A stretch of 64,000 nucleotides of DNA from G965205255 sp965205255 (lineage in GTDB: Bacteria; Pseudomonadota; Gammaproteobacteria; Pseudomonadales; Endozoicomonadaceae): positions 186,001 to 250,000 of the forward strand of contig OZ242051.1 of the NCBI GenBank assembly GCA_965205255.1, in the 5' to 3' direction. The notes beneath the pieces are model-generated. The model made no database searches. It was not told the origin of the DNA and saw only the letters and a program-made list of their open reading frames with translations. The position numbers and the translations under genes were made by a program. Shown in pieces: positions 33,671 through 49,500 of this stretch (position 1 is the stretch's first letter; the number at the start of each line of letters is the position of its first letter).

Positions 33671-36600
33671 TTACGTCGAACTCAGGTCTTTCAGAGTATA
33701 AAGAACCTCTCTGGATTTGATGATACTGTAATGGTTATAATGCGTTGCGACGTTATGATATATTTTTTTCGTAATCACTGATTGAATATCACTGATACTT
33801 CTGGCTATTGAATCAGTATCTTTACATATTTCCGAGCCTTCCTTCAAATCTTTCCCTGCTACAGTTAAAGTAACCGTTGTCGTATTCAATTGATCTACTT
33901 TAGATTGCACTAGTATATTTTCAACGGGTATGTTTTCCTGTATTTTTTCAAAATAATCAGAGTCAATATACTCAAAATCAATACCGGCATACTTAGTCAT
34001 ATTTTCAATCTCTTGTCTTGTTAACCTTGTATCAAAGTCTTCGTCAATTGGCTTATCTTTACTGGTATGCAAGTATGTATCTATTAAACAAACATTAATA
34101 TCATGCCATCCAGCCTTTTCAAGCTGAGAAGCTATTTCCAGTGAAATAAGACCACCTAATGACCAACCGGCAAGTCTTACTGGTTCATTTTTCCTGAGTA
34201 GTGGCATGATTTTTTCCAGATAAACTTTACCCAGTTTTTTCAGACAAGAAATTTTTTTACTATATAGTAAGTTATAGTTATTGACACCAATACAGCTGTA
34301 TGTATCCTTCAATTGACTGGCAAGTTGCTGATAAACTTCAGCACCTGCAATCCCAGGATGAATCATAAATAACTGGGGAAGATTGGTAGAGTCTGGTGTT
34401 AAAGATGTTATCAGTTTATCTTGATTTGATCGCCCTATAACCTCTGCCAGTCGTGCAACAGTAGGATTAGCAAATAACAATGCCAACGGAATATCTTTAT
34501 CCAGCATTTGACGGCTTTTAGCAGTTAAACGAATCGCTGAAATTGAATTTCCGCCAATCCGGAAGAAATTATCATGAATGCCGACACGTTCGAGTCCCAA
34601 GACTTCAGCCCAAACGGCACAGAGCTGAGTTTCAGTTTCTGTACGTGGCGCCACATAATTATCGGTATTTATAAATTCAGGGGCAGGTAAGGCGCGACGA
34701 TCTAGCTTGCCATTGATGGTTAAGGGTATATCTTCAATCACAGTGAACGTGGCCGGCACCATATACTCTGGCAGGCTGGCTTGCAATTGTTGACGTAATG
34801 AGTCAGCTAGAGCAGTTATACGATCTTTGTCTTTCGATGCACGGGTATCAGCAGCAATACAATAGGCAGCCAGATATTTACTGCCTTCCCGCTCACGGTC
34901 AATAACCACCGCCTGTGATACTTGCAGCAAAGCTGTTAGCGCCTTTTCAATTTCCCCCAACTCAATCCGGTATCCACGGATCTTTACCTGAAAGTCATTG
35001 CGTCCCAAGTATTCAAGATTACCATCGGGTAACCAGCGGACAAGATCACCAGTTTTATAAAGTCGGGTATAACCGTTGGCAATATCCGCTTCAGTGGCAA
35101 AAGGGTTATCAATAAACCGCTCTGCTGTGAGTTCAGGTTGATTTAGATAACCACGAGCCAGGCCGACTCCACCAATATATAACTCTCCGGGTACGCCTAT
35201 TGCTACGGGTTCTTTTTCCTCAGATAAAATGTAAACTTTTTCGTTAGGTAATGGCTTTCCAATATGGCTCTCTTTTCCTTTAGAGTACATTGCATTGCTA
35301 CTCCATATACAGCTCTCTGTTGGACCATACACTTGTGAAACAGTATTAAAAATACCTGATAAAGATTCGTAGAGTTCTGTGGAACCGCTCTCACCACCCA
35401 CAAGAATCTGTATATGAGAGCAATCTAAAAATTCGTTTGAATCGGATAATAGTACCTGCCACATAGATGGTGTTTGTTGTATGATATCGATATTTTTTTT
35501 GTGGTTTTGCAGATCGTTTTGAAATCTTTCTGTATTTGATAAAACAGTCATTCCTCCACAAATCAGAGGAAGAGCAAACTCTAACCCAAAAATGTCAAAC
35601 ACATATTGGGAGCAGCCAAGTATTGATAATTTTTCTTTATTATTTTGGTAATATTTTTTCTGTCCTGAAATAAAATTAGCAAAAGCATTTTGTGAAAGCA
35701 TCACCCCTTTGGGATTTCCTGTGGTACCTGAGGTATAAATCACATAAGCTAGATCCTTAGCTTTACTTACAGGCGATAGATTTTCGGTGGCATAGTTTGC
35801 CATGTCTGACATCTGATCGGTGGCAATTAATACGGGGTGCTGTTCTTTCAATTTACTGATCCAGCCATCTAACTGACCGGTGTAATGACTTTGAGTCAGT
35901 AGCAGGGGCGCTTTCGTATCCTCCAATATAAACAGTGTTCGTGACTGAGGATACTCTGGCGCAATCGGCACGTATGCCCCGCCGGCTTTTAATACGGCCA
36001 GAATACTGATTATCATCTCCGGTGACCGGTCAAGATACAGTGCAATCAGGGTATCTGGTGATAATGTGCTACCGTGGCGTTGCTGGTAAGTTGCTCTGAT
36101 CTGTCGTGCCAGCTGATTGGCTCGCAGATTTAGTTGCCTGTAAGTTAACTGCTGATCCTCAAACACCAGAGCGATATTATCCGGCGTTTTATCTACCTGA
36201 TCTTCAAATAGCTGGTATAGGGTATTGTCTTTTGGATATGGCGCATCAGTTGCATTCCAGGTATGCAGTAAGGTATGACGTTCTTGTCTGGAAAGCACAT
36301 CAATCTGATTAAGGTGTTGTGTGGTATTTTCCACCAGCGCTGTCAGAACGCGAAGATACATGGCATTAAAACGCCTGATTGTGTCTTCGGTAAATAAACC
36401 GACAGCATAGTTCCATTGCCCCTGAATACAGTTGTCACTGTCATCTACGAACAGACTGAGATCAAACTTTGCCGGACTGTACTCTACTTTCTCTTCTGCT
36501 GTGAAAACTGTAAAAGGCAGGCCTGTACAACTGTCACTATCTGTGTCAAAGGACTGAAGACTAAACATCACTTGAAAGACAGGGTGCCTAGAGGTATCTC

Positions 36601-37590
36601 GTTCAATGTTTAATTCACTGACCAGTTTCTCAAACGGCAACTCCTGATGTGTTTTTGCGTCGGCAACAGTGGCGTGTACCTGCTCAATCAGTGTGTTCAG
36701 CGTTCCGTTAGAATCAAGTTGCAGTCGTAATGGCAGAGCGTTAACAAAAAAACCAATGAGCGCTTGTGTCTGAGGATGATGCCGGTTATCTGAGGGGGTT
36801 CCAAGCACTAAGTCTGACTGGTTACTGAGTTTATTAAGTAACAGGTAAAATCCACTGAGCAGTATGGTATAAAGCGTGGTTTCCTTATCGCAGGCTAACT
36901 GCCTCAGCCGGTCGGACAACTTTTCGGTAAGGTTAAAGTTATCATTAGCCCCTTGGTAGTCAATATGTTGGGGACGCGGGTAATCGGCAGGCAGGTTTAA
37001 TGTTTCATAACCAGCTAACTGTTGTTTCCAATGCGATAAGGTTTTATCCAGCACCTCTCCCTGTAGGTAGTGACGCTGCCAGTCGGCATAATCTCCATAA
37101 CTGATGGATAAGGCTGGAAGCTGCGAAGGACGCAACTCACGCAGTGACTTATAAATTTCAGCCAGTTCCTGCATAAACACAGCCATTGACCAGCCATCAA
37201 AGGCAATATGATGCCATACCAATAACAGATGACGTTCATGCTTACAACGATACAGGCACAACCGTAAGGGTGGTTCTTCAGTTAAATTAAACGGCTGAGC
37301 TATTGCTGTTTGCACAGACAGTTTTAGCTCATTATGACTGTCCAAAAACCCGCATTGATAAGACAAAGGGCTCTGGCATCCCTTGGTATAATACATCCCT
37401 GTTTCATTATCTTGATGATATGTACTGTTGAGTACCCGATGATGCATAGCTAGCTGATTAATTGCTCTCAGCAATAATGTATCATCTGCTGTTTCATCTA
37501 GCGTCACCATATGAGGTATATGATAAGAAGCTGTACCCTGTTCATATTGTTCAATAAATAACAACCGCTCTTGGGCAAAAGAGAGTGGCA
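33671..37590 (-). other. Module 5 (C-A-T-TE), Gly
   Basis: C is L-donor type. A is about 36280-34660, T serine at 34546-34544, TE 34430-33671. The code from FDIFGL, IIQQTPS, ILVGGES, QVYGPTE and SCIW is DILQLGVIWK, one residue from the Gly code DILQLGLIWK. The A core (35200-35700) is unlike any other in the window. Confidence 0.8.
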
Positions 37591-40500
37591 GATGATTTTG
37601 ATTTTTTGAAACCGGAATAATAATCTGTGTGGCTGAGAGCTTATCAGTCAGTCGTGCAACAGTAGGATTAGCAAATAATAATGCTAGCGGAATATCTTTA
37701 TCTAGCATTTGACGACTTTTAGCAGTTAAACGAATCGCTGAAATTGAATCTCCGCCGATCCTGAAAAAATTATCATGAATGCCGACACGTTCGAGTCCCA
37801 AGACTTCAGCCCAAACGGCACAGAGCTGAGTTTCGGTTTCTGTGCGTGGCGCCACATAACTATCGGTATTTATAAATTCAGGGGCAGGTAAGGCGCGACG
37901 ATCTAGCTTGCCATTGATGGTTAAGGGTATATCTTCAATCACAGTGAACGTGGCCGGCACCATATATTCTGGCAGGCTGGCTTGCAATTGTTGGCGCAAT
38001 GCATCAGTCAGAGCAGTTATACGAGCCTTGTCTTTCGATGCGCGGGTATCAGCAGCAATACAATAGGCAGCCAGATATTTATTGCCTTCCCGATCACGGT
38101 CAATAACCACTGCCTGTGATACTTCTGACAATGCTGTCAGCGCATTTTCAATTTCCCCCAACTCAATCCGGTATCCACGGATCTTCACCTGAAAATCATT
38201 GCGCCCCAAGTACTCGAGATTACCATCGGGTAACCAGCGGACAAGGTCACCAGTTTTATAAAGTCGGGTATAACCGTTGGCGATATCCTCTTCTGTAGCG
38301 AAAGGGTTATCAATAAACCGCTCAGCTGTGAGTTCAGGTTGATTTAGATAACCTCTGGCAAGACCTGCACCGCCTATATATAACTCTCCAATAACCCCCA
38401 TAGGGGCCAGTTGTAAGCTAGTATTGAGCACATAAACCTTACGTGTATTAATTGGCCGTCCAATTGGCACACTATCTTCAAATGAACGTTCACTTATCCA
38501 AGTTGTAGCAAAGGTAGTACTTTCTGTAGGTCCATAGCCATTGATAATGTATTTTGGGCGGTGAGACTGACGGACAATAGCCCTTATTACATTTGGAGTT
38601 AATACTTCTCCACCTGTTAGCAGATACTTTAAGCTACCAAATAAATCAGGTTTTTGTCTGTATAAACTATCAAAAAGTCCTCTGGTAACCCAGAGTATTG
38701 AAATTTTATGTTGCTTGAGCAACTTAGTTATTTGTTGTTCGGAAACAACATGAGTTGATTTAGGAATAATCAGTTTTGCTCTATGTAATAGAGCACTCCA
38801 AATTTCAAAAGTAGCCGCATCAAAATTTGGGCTTGCCAACTGTAGAAATACATCAGTCGGTAAAATGTCAGCAACAGATTTATTTATTGCCAGTGATACA
38901 ACTCCCTGATGAGTTGTCATAACTCCTTTAGGCTTTCCTGTGGTACCTGAGGTATAAATCACATAAGCCAAATCCTTAGCTTTGCTCACAGGCGATAGAT
39001 TTTCAGTGACATAGCTTTCCATGTCTGACATCTGATCGGTGGCAATTAATACAGGGGGCTGTTCCTTCAGTTTACTGATCCAGCTATCTAGCTGACCGGT
39101 GTAATGACTTTGAGTCAGTAGCAGGGGCGCTTTCGTATCCTCCAATATAAACAGCGTTCGTGACTGAGGATACTCTGGCGCAACCGGCACGTATGCCCCG
39201 CCGGCTTTTAATACGGCCAGAATACTGATTATCATCTCCAGTGACCGATCAAGATACAGTGCAATCAGGGTATCTGGTGATAATGTTCTACCGTGGCGTT
39301 GCTGGTAAGTTGCTCTGATCTGTCGTGCCAGCTGATTGGCCCGAAGATTTAGTTGCCTGTAAGCTAACTGCTGACCCTCAAACACCAGAGCGATATTATC
39401 CGGCGTTTTATCTACCTGTGCTTCAAATAGCTGATATAGGGTATTGTCTTTGGGGTACGGTGCATCAGTTGCATTCCAAGTATGTAATAAGGTATGACGT
39501 TCTTGCCTAGAAAGCACATCAATCTGATTAATGTGTTGTGTGGTGTTTTCTGTCAGTGCTGTCAGAACACGAAGATACATGGCATTAAAACGCCTGATTG
39601 TGTCTTCGGTAAATAAACCGACAGCATAGTTCCATTGCCCCTGAATACAGTTGTCACTGTCATCTACGAACAGACTGAGGTCAAACTTTGCCGGACTGTA
39701 CTGTACTTTATCTTCTGCCGTGAAAGTTGTAAAAGGCAGGTCTGTACAACTGTCGCTATCTGTGTCAAAGGACTGAAGACTAAACATCACTTGAAAGACA
39801 GGGTGTCTGGAGGTATCTCGTTCAATGTTTAATTCACTGACCAGTTTCTCAAACGGCAACTCCTGATGTGTTTTTGCATCGGCAACAGTGGCGTGTACCT
39901 GCTCAATCAGTGTGTTCAACGTTCCGTTAGAATCAAGTTGCAGTCGTAATGGCAGAGCGTTAACAAAAAAACCAATGAGCGCTTGTGTCTGAGGATGGTG
40001 CCGGTTATCTGAGGGGGTTCCAAGCACTAAGTCTGACTGGTTACTGAGTTTATTCAGCAACAGGTAAAATCCACTGAGCAGTATGGTATAAAGCGTGGTT
40101 TCCTTATCGCAGGCTAACTGTCTCAGCCGGTCGGACAACTTTTCGGTAAGGTTAAAGTTATCATTAGCCCCTTGGTAGTCAATATGTTGGGGACGCGGGT
40201 AATCGGCAGGCAGATTTAATGTTTCATAACCAGCTAACTGTTGTTTCCAATGCGATAAGGTTTTATCCAGCACCTCTCCTTGCAGGTAGTGACGTTGCCA
40301 ATAGGCATAATCTCCATAACTGATGGATAAGGCTGGAAGCTGCGAAGGACGCAGCTCACACAGTGACTTATAAATTTCAGCCAGTTCCTGCATAAACACA
40401 GCCATTGACCAGCCATCAAAGGCAATATGATGCCATACCAATAACAGATGGCGCTCATGCTTACAACGATACAGGCACAACCGTAAGGGTGGTTCTTCAG

Positions 40501-43500
40501 TTAAATTAAACGGCTGAGCTATTGCTGTTTGCACAGACAGTTTTAGCTCATTGTGACTGTCCAAAAACCCGCATTGATAAGAAAGAGGGCTCTGACATTC
40601 CTTGGTATAATACATCCCTGTTTCATTATCTTGATGGTATGTACTGTTGAGTACCCGATGACGCATAGCTAGCTGATTAATTGCTCTCAGCAATAATGTA
40701 TCATCTGCTGTTTCATCTAGCGTCACCATATGAGGTATATGATAAGAAGCTGTACCCTGTTCATATTGTTCAATAAATAATAACCGCTCTTGGGCAAAAG
40801 AGAGTGGCAGGTGATTTTGATGTTTTGAAACCGGAATAATAACCTTTGTTGTTGAGAGCTTATTAGCTAGTCGTGCAACGGTAGGATTATCAAATAACAA
40901 TGCCAGAGCAATATCTTTATCCAGCATTTGACGGCTTTTAGCAGTTAAACGAATCGCTGAAATTGAATCTCCGCCGATCCTGAAGAAATTATCATGAATG
41001 CCGACACGTTTGAGTCCTAAAACATCTGCCCAAACGGCACAGAGCTGAGTTTCAGTTTCTGTGCGTGGCGCCACATAACTGTCGGTATTTATAAATTCAG
41101 GGGCAGGTAAGGCGCGACGATCTAGCTTACCATTGATGGTTAGAGGTATGTGTTCAATCATAGTGAACGTAGCCGGCACCATATACTCTGGCAGCCTGGC
41201 TTGCAATTGTTGACGCAATCCATCAGTCAGAGCAGTTATGCGAGCATTGTCTTTCGATGCACAGGTATCAGCAGCAATACAATAGGCAGCCAGATATTTA
41301 GTGCCTTCCCGCTCACGGTCAATAACCACCGCCTGTGATACTTGCGGCAAAGCTGTTAGCGCCTTTTCAATTTCCCCCAACTCAATCCGGTATCCACGGA
41401 TTTTTACCTGAAAGTCATTGCGTCCCAAGTACTCAAGATTGCCATCGGGTAACCAGCGGACAAGATCACCGGTTTTATAAAGTCGGGTATAACCGTTGGC
41501 GATATCCGCTTCAGTGGCAAAAGGATTATCAATAAACCGCTCAGCTGTGAGTTCAGGTTGATTCAGATAACCACGAGCAAGACCGACTCCGCCAATATAT
41601 AATTCTCCGAGTACGCCTGTCGGGGCAAGGCTTAATTTATTGTCAAGAACATAAAGCTGGGTATTATGAACAGGTTTCCCGATTGGTATATTTAATAGCT
41701 GATTAGTCTGTGAGCAATCAAAAAAAGTAACATCGATAGCTGCCTCTGTTGGACCATACAGATTATAAACCTGACAATTTCTATCAACAGGTGATATGTT
41801 TCTAAAATGTTCTACATGCTTTTTAGCCAGTACTTCTCCACTACAAAAAATCTGTCTCACTGTTTCAGGCAATTTGTAGTGTTTATCTTGCAGAAAATCA
41901 CAAAAGACATTGAGCATTGACGGAACAAAGTGCACAGTTGTAATGTCATACTTTTGCATTAAATTATAAAGCTGTGCGGGTTCCTTATGCATATCTGGTG
42001 TAGCAACTACCAGCGTAGCACCAACCCAATGCCCCCAAAAGAACTCCCAAACCGATACATCAAAGCTATAAGGTGTTTTTTGTAAAATTTTATCTTTGTC
42101 TGTTAAGGGGTATTCAGTTTGCATCCAGTGTATTCTATTTACTACACTACAGTGCGAAAGCATCACCCCTTTGGGATTTCCTGTGGTACCTGAGGTATAA
42201 ATCACATAAGCCAGATCCTGAGCTTTGCTTACAGGTAACAGATTATCAGTGGCATAGCTTGCCATGTCTGACATCTGATCGGTGGCAATTAATACGGGAG
42301 GCTTCCCCTTCAGTTTACTAATCCAGCCATCTAACTGACCGGCGTAATGACTTTGAGTCAGCAGCAGGGGCGCTTTCGTATCCTCCAGTATAAACAATGT
42401 TCGTGACTGAGGATACTCTGGCGCAACCGGCACGTATGCCCCGCCGGTTTTTAATACGGCTAAGATACTGATTATCATCTCCAGTGACCGGTCAAGATAC
42501 AATGCAATCAGGGTATCTGGTGATAATGTGCTACCGTGACATTGCTGATAAGTTGCTCTGATCTGTCGTGCCAGCTGATTGGCTCGCAGATTTAATTGCC
42601 TGTAAGTTAACCGCTGATTCTCAAACACCAGAGCGATATTATCCGGCGTTTTATCTACCTGTTCTTCAAATAGCTGGTATAGGGTTTTGTCTTTTGGGTA
42701 CGGTACATCAGTTGCATTCCAAGTATGCAGTAAGGTATGACGTTCACTGTTGCTTAACAGATTAATGGAGGTATGAGGTTGTTCCACAGCCGTGCTGATG
42801 CTTTCTAAAATCGAGAAGATTTGCTCTTTAATACGTGTAACTTGTTTAATACTTATTAGCGTAGTGTCATAGCAAAGCCGAATGGTTAATGTCTCATCAT
42901 GTTCATAGGCCATCAACGATAAGGGATAATCAGTTTTTTCCTTTGATCCCCGCATAGTAATCAAAGTTTTCTTTTCTTTATCCTTTGTTTCATCTATAGG
43001 GTTAGGATAGTTTTCAAAAACCAGCAGGCTGTGGAATAAACGTTCACCCTGTGATTGCAAAGAGGATAAAGAGACGCTGCTGTGGCTGTTCAGTGCTGCA
43101 ATTTGCTGCTGAATTAACTGGAGTACGCAAGCGCAAGAAGCCTCTTTCTCCCAATTGACAGTCAGTGGTAGCGTATTAATGTATAGTCCAACACTGTTTT
43201 CAATACCCTGTACCGGAATATCTCTTCCCGATAACGTGGTTCCCACAATGGTTTCGTTGCTGTTACTGTAGACCTGTAGCACCTTGTGCCAGGCAAACTG
43301 AACGGCTGCATTTAGGGTAATACCCTGTGACTGACATTGCGCTTTTAACTGGTGTAACGCATGTCCTGTGAGTTGTAAGTCTATCTCTCCCGGTACAGTG
43401 ATTGTCCGGTGCTTATTTAAGTCAACAGGATTATCCAATAAGTAACGCAGATTAGTTGCACCCTGCCAGCTTGTTTTCTGCTGTTTCCAGTAAGTATCTG

Positions 43501-46500
43501 TTTCTGCCTGGTGCTGCTGATGATATCGCTGAACCTCAGAATACGTAGTCTCAGAGGCTATATTGACTTGCTGTTTTGCGATCAATTGTTGATAGGTATG
43601 ATGAATAAATTGCCATAGTATCGGGTTACTCCACCCATCACTGACAGCATGGTGTTCTGTTTTCATTACCGTGTAATGGTCATTAGAATGTTTAATGATC
43701 ATCAGGCGTAATAGACCCGATGTATTCAGGTTAAATCCCTGTTTCCGGTCGTTTTGCTGCAATAGGGCAATACGTTCTTCCCGCTCAGATGCGTTAAGAT
43801 AACCCAGATCAATCTCTGTAAAGTGATCATCTGTCAGCACACCGTTCTTCAAGATTACCTGTAATGGTTCACCTTCCGTATCCAGTGCCATTCTTAGTAC
43901 GGGGTAACGCTCAGAAGCTAACTGCCAAGTCTTTTTATATAGCGGAACATTGAGAGAATGATGATAATCAAGTAATAGCTGCACTCGGTAGGCATCATCG
44001 TCAGGGAAAGCCAAATCATGATAAACAAATCCCTGCTGTAAACTACTTGCAGGGTAAATGGCCTCTATTTCATTATCCTGATAACGGGACTGTAATTGCC
44101 GTAAACGCTCAATACTCAGTCCTGTTGTCTGATAATCTGAAGGAGTTCGGATACTTCCAATTTTTGCTTGTTTGACAGATAATTCTGTTACTTTCTTCAC
44201 TGCCTGCTCAAAGGCCTGAAGGAATAAACCGGTTTGTGTTTCATTTAATTGTGATAAGACATGAAACGATAAACAATTGTTTTGTACGGCACCGTTAATG
44301 TTCAGCCGCAAGGTGTTTTTATTGGCAGATGAGACAGCCTGACCTGTACTCTCAGCCACCAGTTGCCACATGTCTTCCTTATCCGTGCCACCCAACTGAC
44401 CCAGATAATTAAAACTGATGTCTGCAAGTGTCGGCTCCAGCAAGCCTGCCTGTTGCAATGCACTAAACCCAATCCCTTTATCTGGAATTTTTCTTAACTG
44501 CTCTTTGGTAGCAATGATGGTTTCTGCAGTATTTTCACGATCCACTAAGCGTACCGGGTAAGCGATGGTAAACCAGCCTACGGTGCGTGATGTATCCATT
44601 TGCGCTGCAATCGGTTCACGCCCATGTCCTTCCAGTGTAATAACATGAGACAACTGATCAAAGGTCTGACTTAAAGCTATTGCTAATGCGGCCAGTAATA
44701 AGTCATTGATTTCTGTGTGATAACCCTCTGGCGCTTTACGAAGTAACTGCTGAGTAACCGTTGTATCCCATTGTATGGTATGTTCACTCAGCGGTGACAA
44801 TGGCAAATGACAACGGTCTGTTTTATCATAAACACCTTTCCAGTAATCCACCTGATTGCTATGCTGATTTGCATACAGTGCTACCGTCTTCACCCACTGA
44901 CGATAACTGCTGGTTTTTGTAGGCAACGAGTGACCTGTTAACAGTTGTTGCATATCATTGGAAAGAATCCGCCAAGAGACGGCATCAATAATTAAATGAT
45001 GCAGTATAAAGCAAAGCCTTGCACTGCCATCACTATAACCTGTCAGGTGAATGACCTTCCACAGTGGACCTTTTTCAATGTTCAAATCTGCCTGATGCTC
45101 TGTCAGTTTCGACTGAACTGACTGAGCGCTCAACCCTTTTATGGAAAGGGAAATAAGGGGGTTATTTTCTGTTTGCAGATGGTAGGTTTGTTGCCATCCT
45201 GACGGTGTTTGAGTAAAATAAAGGCGTAAACTGTCGTGATGAAGAGTCAGATTTTCCAGTGCTGACTGTATTGTTTGAACAGAGACTGCCCCCGGAATCT
45301 TTTGCATAAAGGCCTGATTAAAGTGATCAGGGTCAGAGAACGTCCAGTCAAAAAACTGTTGCTGAATTGGTAGCAGGTTAAAACGGCCTTCCAAAATGCC
45401 CTGTTCAGTTTCAACAGCCACCGTTGCAGTCGTATCTACCAACCGTTGCGCTAACAATGCTACAGTGGGTGCTTCAAATATATCTTTCACCTGCAATGCC
45501 AGGTCTTTCTGGCGTAACCGTGAAGTTATCTGAATACAGAGAATCGAATCTCCGCCAATCCTGAAAAAATTATCATGAATGCCGACACGTTTGAGTCCTA
45601 AAACATCAGCCCAAACAGCACAAAGTTGAGTTTCCGTTTCTGTGCGTGGCGCCACATAACTATCGGTATTTATAAATTCAGGGGCAGGTAAGGCGCGACG
45701 ATCTAGCTTGCCATTGATGGTTAAGGGTATATCTTCAATCACAGTGAACGTGGCCGGCACCATATATTCTGGCAGGCTGGCTTGCAATTGTTGACGCAAT
45801 GCATCAGTCAGAGTAGTTATACGGCTGCTATCTTTCGATGCACGGGTATCAGCAGCAATACAATAGGCGGCCAGATATTTAGTGCCTTCCCGCTCACGAT
45901 CAATCACCACCGCCTGTGATACTTGTGGCAAAGCTGTCAGCGCCTTTTCAATTTCCCCCAACTCAATCCGGTATCCACGGATCTTTACCTGAAAGTCATT
46001 GCGTCCCAAGTATTCAAGATTACCATCGGGTAACCAGCGGACAAGATCACCGGTTTTATAAAGTCGGGTATAACCGTTGGCGATATCCGCGTCAGTGGCA
46101 AAAGGATTATCAATAAACCGCTCTGCTGTGAGTTTAGGTTGATTTAGATAACCACGAGCCAGTCCGACTCCACCAATATATAATTCTCCGGGTGCACCTG
46201 TCGGGGCAAGGCTTAATTTATTGTCAAGAACATAAAGCTGGGTATTATGGACAGGTTTCCCTATTGGTATATTTAATAGCTGATTATTTTGTGAGCAATC
46301 AAAAAAAGTAGTATCGATAGCTGTCTCTGTTGGACCATACCGATTATAAAGCTGACACTTTCTGTCGACAGGTGATATGTGTCTAAAATGTTCCACATGT
46401 TTTGTAGTCAAAGCTTCTCCACCACAAAAAACCTGTCTCACTGTTTCAGGCAATTTGTAGTCTTTATCATGCAGAAAATCACAAAAAACATTGAGCATTG

Positions 46501-49500
46501 ACGGAACAAAGTGCACAGTTGTAATTTCATGCGCTTGCATTAAATTATAAAGTTGTGCGGGTTCCTTATGCATATCTGGTGCAGCAACTACCAGCGTAGC
46601 ACCAACTAAATGTCCACAAAAGAACTCCCAAACAGATGCATCAAAGCTATAAGGTGTTTTTTGTAAAATTCTATCTTTGTCTGTTAATGGGCATTCAGTT
46701 TGCATCCAGTGTATTCTGTTTACTACGCTATAGTGCGATAGCATCACCCCTTTGGGATTTCCTGTGGTACCTGAGGTATAAATCACATAAGCCAGATCCT
46801 GAGCTTTGCTTATAGGCGATAGATTTTCAGTGACATAGTTTTCCATGTCTGACATCTGATCGGTGGCAATTAATACTGGAGGCTTCCCCTTCAGTTTATT
46901 AATCCAGCCGTCTAACTGACCGGTGTAATGACTTTGAGTCAGTAGCAGGGGCGCTTTCGTATCCTCCAGTATAAACAGTGTTCGTGACTGAGGATACTCT
47001 GGCGCAACCGGCACGTATGCCCCGCCGGCTTTTAATACGGCCAGAATACTGATTATCATTTCCGGTGACCGGTCAAGATACAGTGCAATCAGGGTATCTG
47101 GTGATAATGTACTACCGTGGCGTTGCTGGTAAGTTGCTCTGATCTGTCGTGCCAGCTGATTGGCTCGCAGATTTAATTCCCTGTAAGTTAACTGCTGATT
47201 CTCAAACACCAGAGAGATATTATCCGGTGTTTTATCTACCTGATCTTCAAATAGCTGGTATAGGGTATTGTCTTTGGGGTACGGTGCATCAGTTGCATTC
47301 CAGGTATGCAGTAAGGTATGACGTTCACTGTTGCTTAACAGATTAATGGAGGTATGAGGTTGTTCCACAGCCGTGCTGATGCTTTCTAAAATCGAGAAGA
47401 TTTGCTCTTTAATACGTGTAACTTGTTTAATACTTATTAGCGTAGTGTCATAGCAAAGCCGAACGGTTAATGTCTCATCATGTTCATGGGCCATCAACGA
47501 TAAGGGATAATCAGTTTTTTCCTTTGATCCCCGCATAGTAATCAAAGTTTTCTTTTTTTTATCCTTTGTTTCATCTATAGGGTTAGGATAGTTTTCAAAA
47601 ACCAGCAGGCTGTGGAATAAACGTTCACCCTGTAATTGCAAAGAGGATAAAGAGACGCTGCTGTGGCTGTTCAGTGCTGCAATTTGCTGCTGAATTAACT
47701 GGAGTACGCAAGCGCAAGAAGCCTCTTTCTCCCAATTGACAGTCAGTGGTAGCGTATTAATGTATAGTCCAACACTGTTTTCAATACCCTGTACCGGAAT
47801 ATCTCTTCCCGATACCGTGGTTCCCACAATCGTTTGGTTGCTGTTACTGTAGACCTGTAGCACCTTGTGCCAAGCAAACTGAACGGCTGCATTTAGGGTA
47901 ATACCCTGTGACTGACATTGCGCTTTTAACTGGTGTAACGTGTGTCCTGTGAGTTGTAAGTCTATCTCTCCCGGTAAAGTGATTGTCCGGTGCTTATTTA
48001 AGTCAACAGGATTATCCAATAAGTAACGCAGATTAGTTGCACCCTGCCAGCTTGTTTTCTGCTGTTTCCAGTAAGTATCTGTTTCTGCCTGGTGCTGCTG
48101 ATGATATCGCTGAACCTCAGAATACGTAGTCTCAGAGGCTATATTGACTTGCTGTTTTGCGATCAGTTGTTGATAGGTATGATTAATAAATTGCCATAGT
48201 ATCGGGTTACTCCACCCATCACTGACAGCATGGTGTTCTGTTTTCATTACCGTGTAATGGTCATTAGAATGTTTAATGATCATCAGGCGTAATAGTCCCG
48301 GTGTATTCAGGTTAAATCCCTGTTTCCGGTCGTTTTGCTGCAATAGGGCAATACGTTCTTCCCGTTCAGATGCGTTAAGATAACCCAGATCAATCTCTGT
48401 AAAATGATCATCTGTCAGCACACCGTTCTTCAAGATTACCTGTAATGGTTCACCTTCCGTATCCAGTGCCATTCTTAGTACGGGGTAACGCTCAGAAGCT
48501 AACTGCCAAGCCTTTTTATATAGCGGAACATTGAGAGAATGATGATAATCAAGTAATAGCTGCACTCGGTAGGCATCATCGTCAGGGAAAGCCAAATCAT
48601 GATAAACAAACCCCTGCTGTAAACTACTGGCAGGGTAAATGGCCTCTATTTCATTATCCTGATAACGGGACTGTAATTGCTGTAAACGCTCAATACTCAG
48701 TCCTGTTGTCTGATAATCTGAAGGGGTTCGGATACTTCCAATTTTTGCTTGTTTGACAGATAATTCTGTTACTTTCTTCACTGCCTGCTCAAAGGCCTGA
48801 AGGAATAAACCGGTTTGTGTTTCATTTAATTGTGATAACACATGAAACGATAAACAATTGTTTTGTACGGCACCGTTAATGTTCAGCCGCAAGGTATTTT
48901 TATTGGCAGATGAGACAGCCTGACCTGTACTCTCAGCCACCAGTTGCCACATGTTTTCCTTATCCGTGCCACCCAACTGACCCAGATAATTAAAACTGAT
49001 GTCTGCAAGTGTCGGCTCCAGCAAGCCTGCCTGTTGCAATGCACTAAACCCAATCCCTTTATCTGGAATTTTTCTTAACTGTTCTTTGGTAGCAATGATG
49101 GTTTCTGCGGTGTTCTCACGGTCCACTAAGCGTACCGGATAAGCGGTGGTAAACCAGCCGACGGTGCGTGATGTATCCATTTGCGCTGCAATCGGTTCAC
49201 GCCCATGTCCTTCCAGTGTAATAACATGAGACAACTGATCAAAGGTCTGACTTAAAGCAATCCCTAATGCGGCCAGTAATAAGTCATTTATTTTTGTGTG
49301 ATAACCCTCTGGCGCTTTACGAAGTAACTGCTGAGTAACCGTTTTATCCCATTGTATGGTATGTTCACTCAGCGGTGACAATGGCAAATGACAACGGTCT
49401 GTTTTATCATAAATACCTTTCCAGTAATCCACCTGAGCGCTATGCTGATTTGCATACAGTGCTACCGTCTTCACCCACTGACGATAACTGCTGGTTTTTG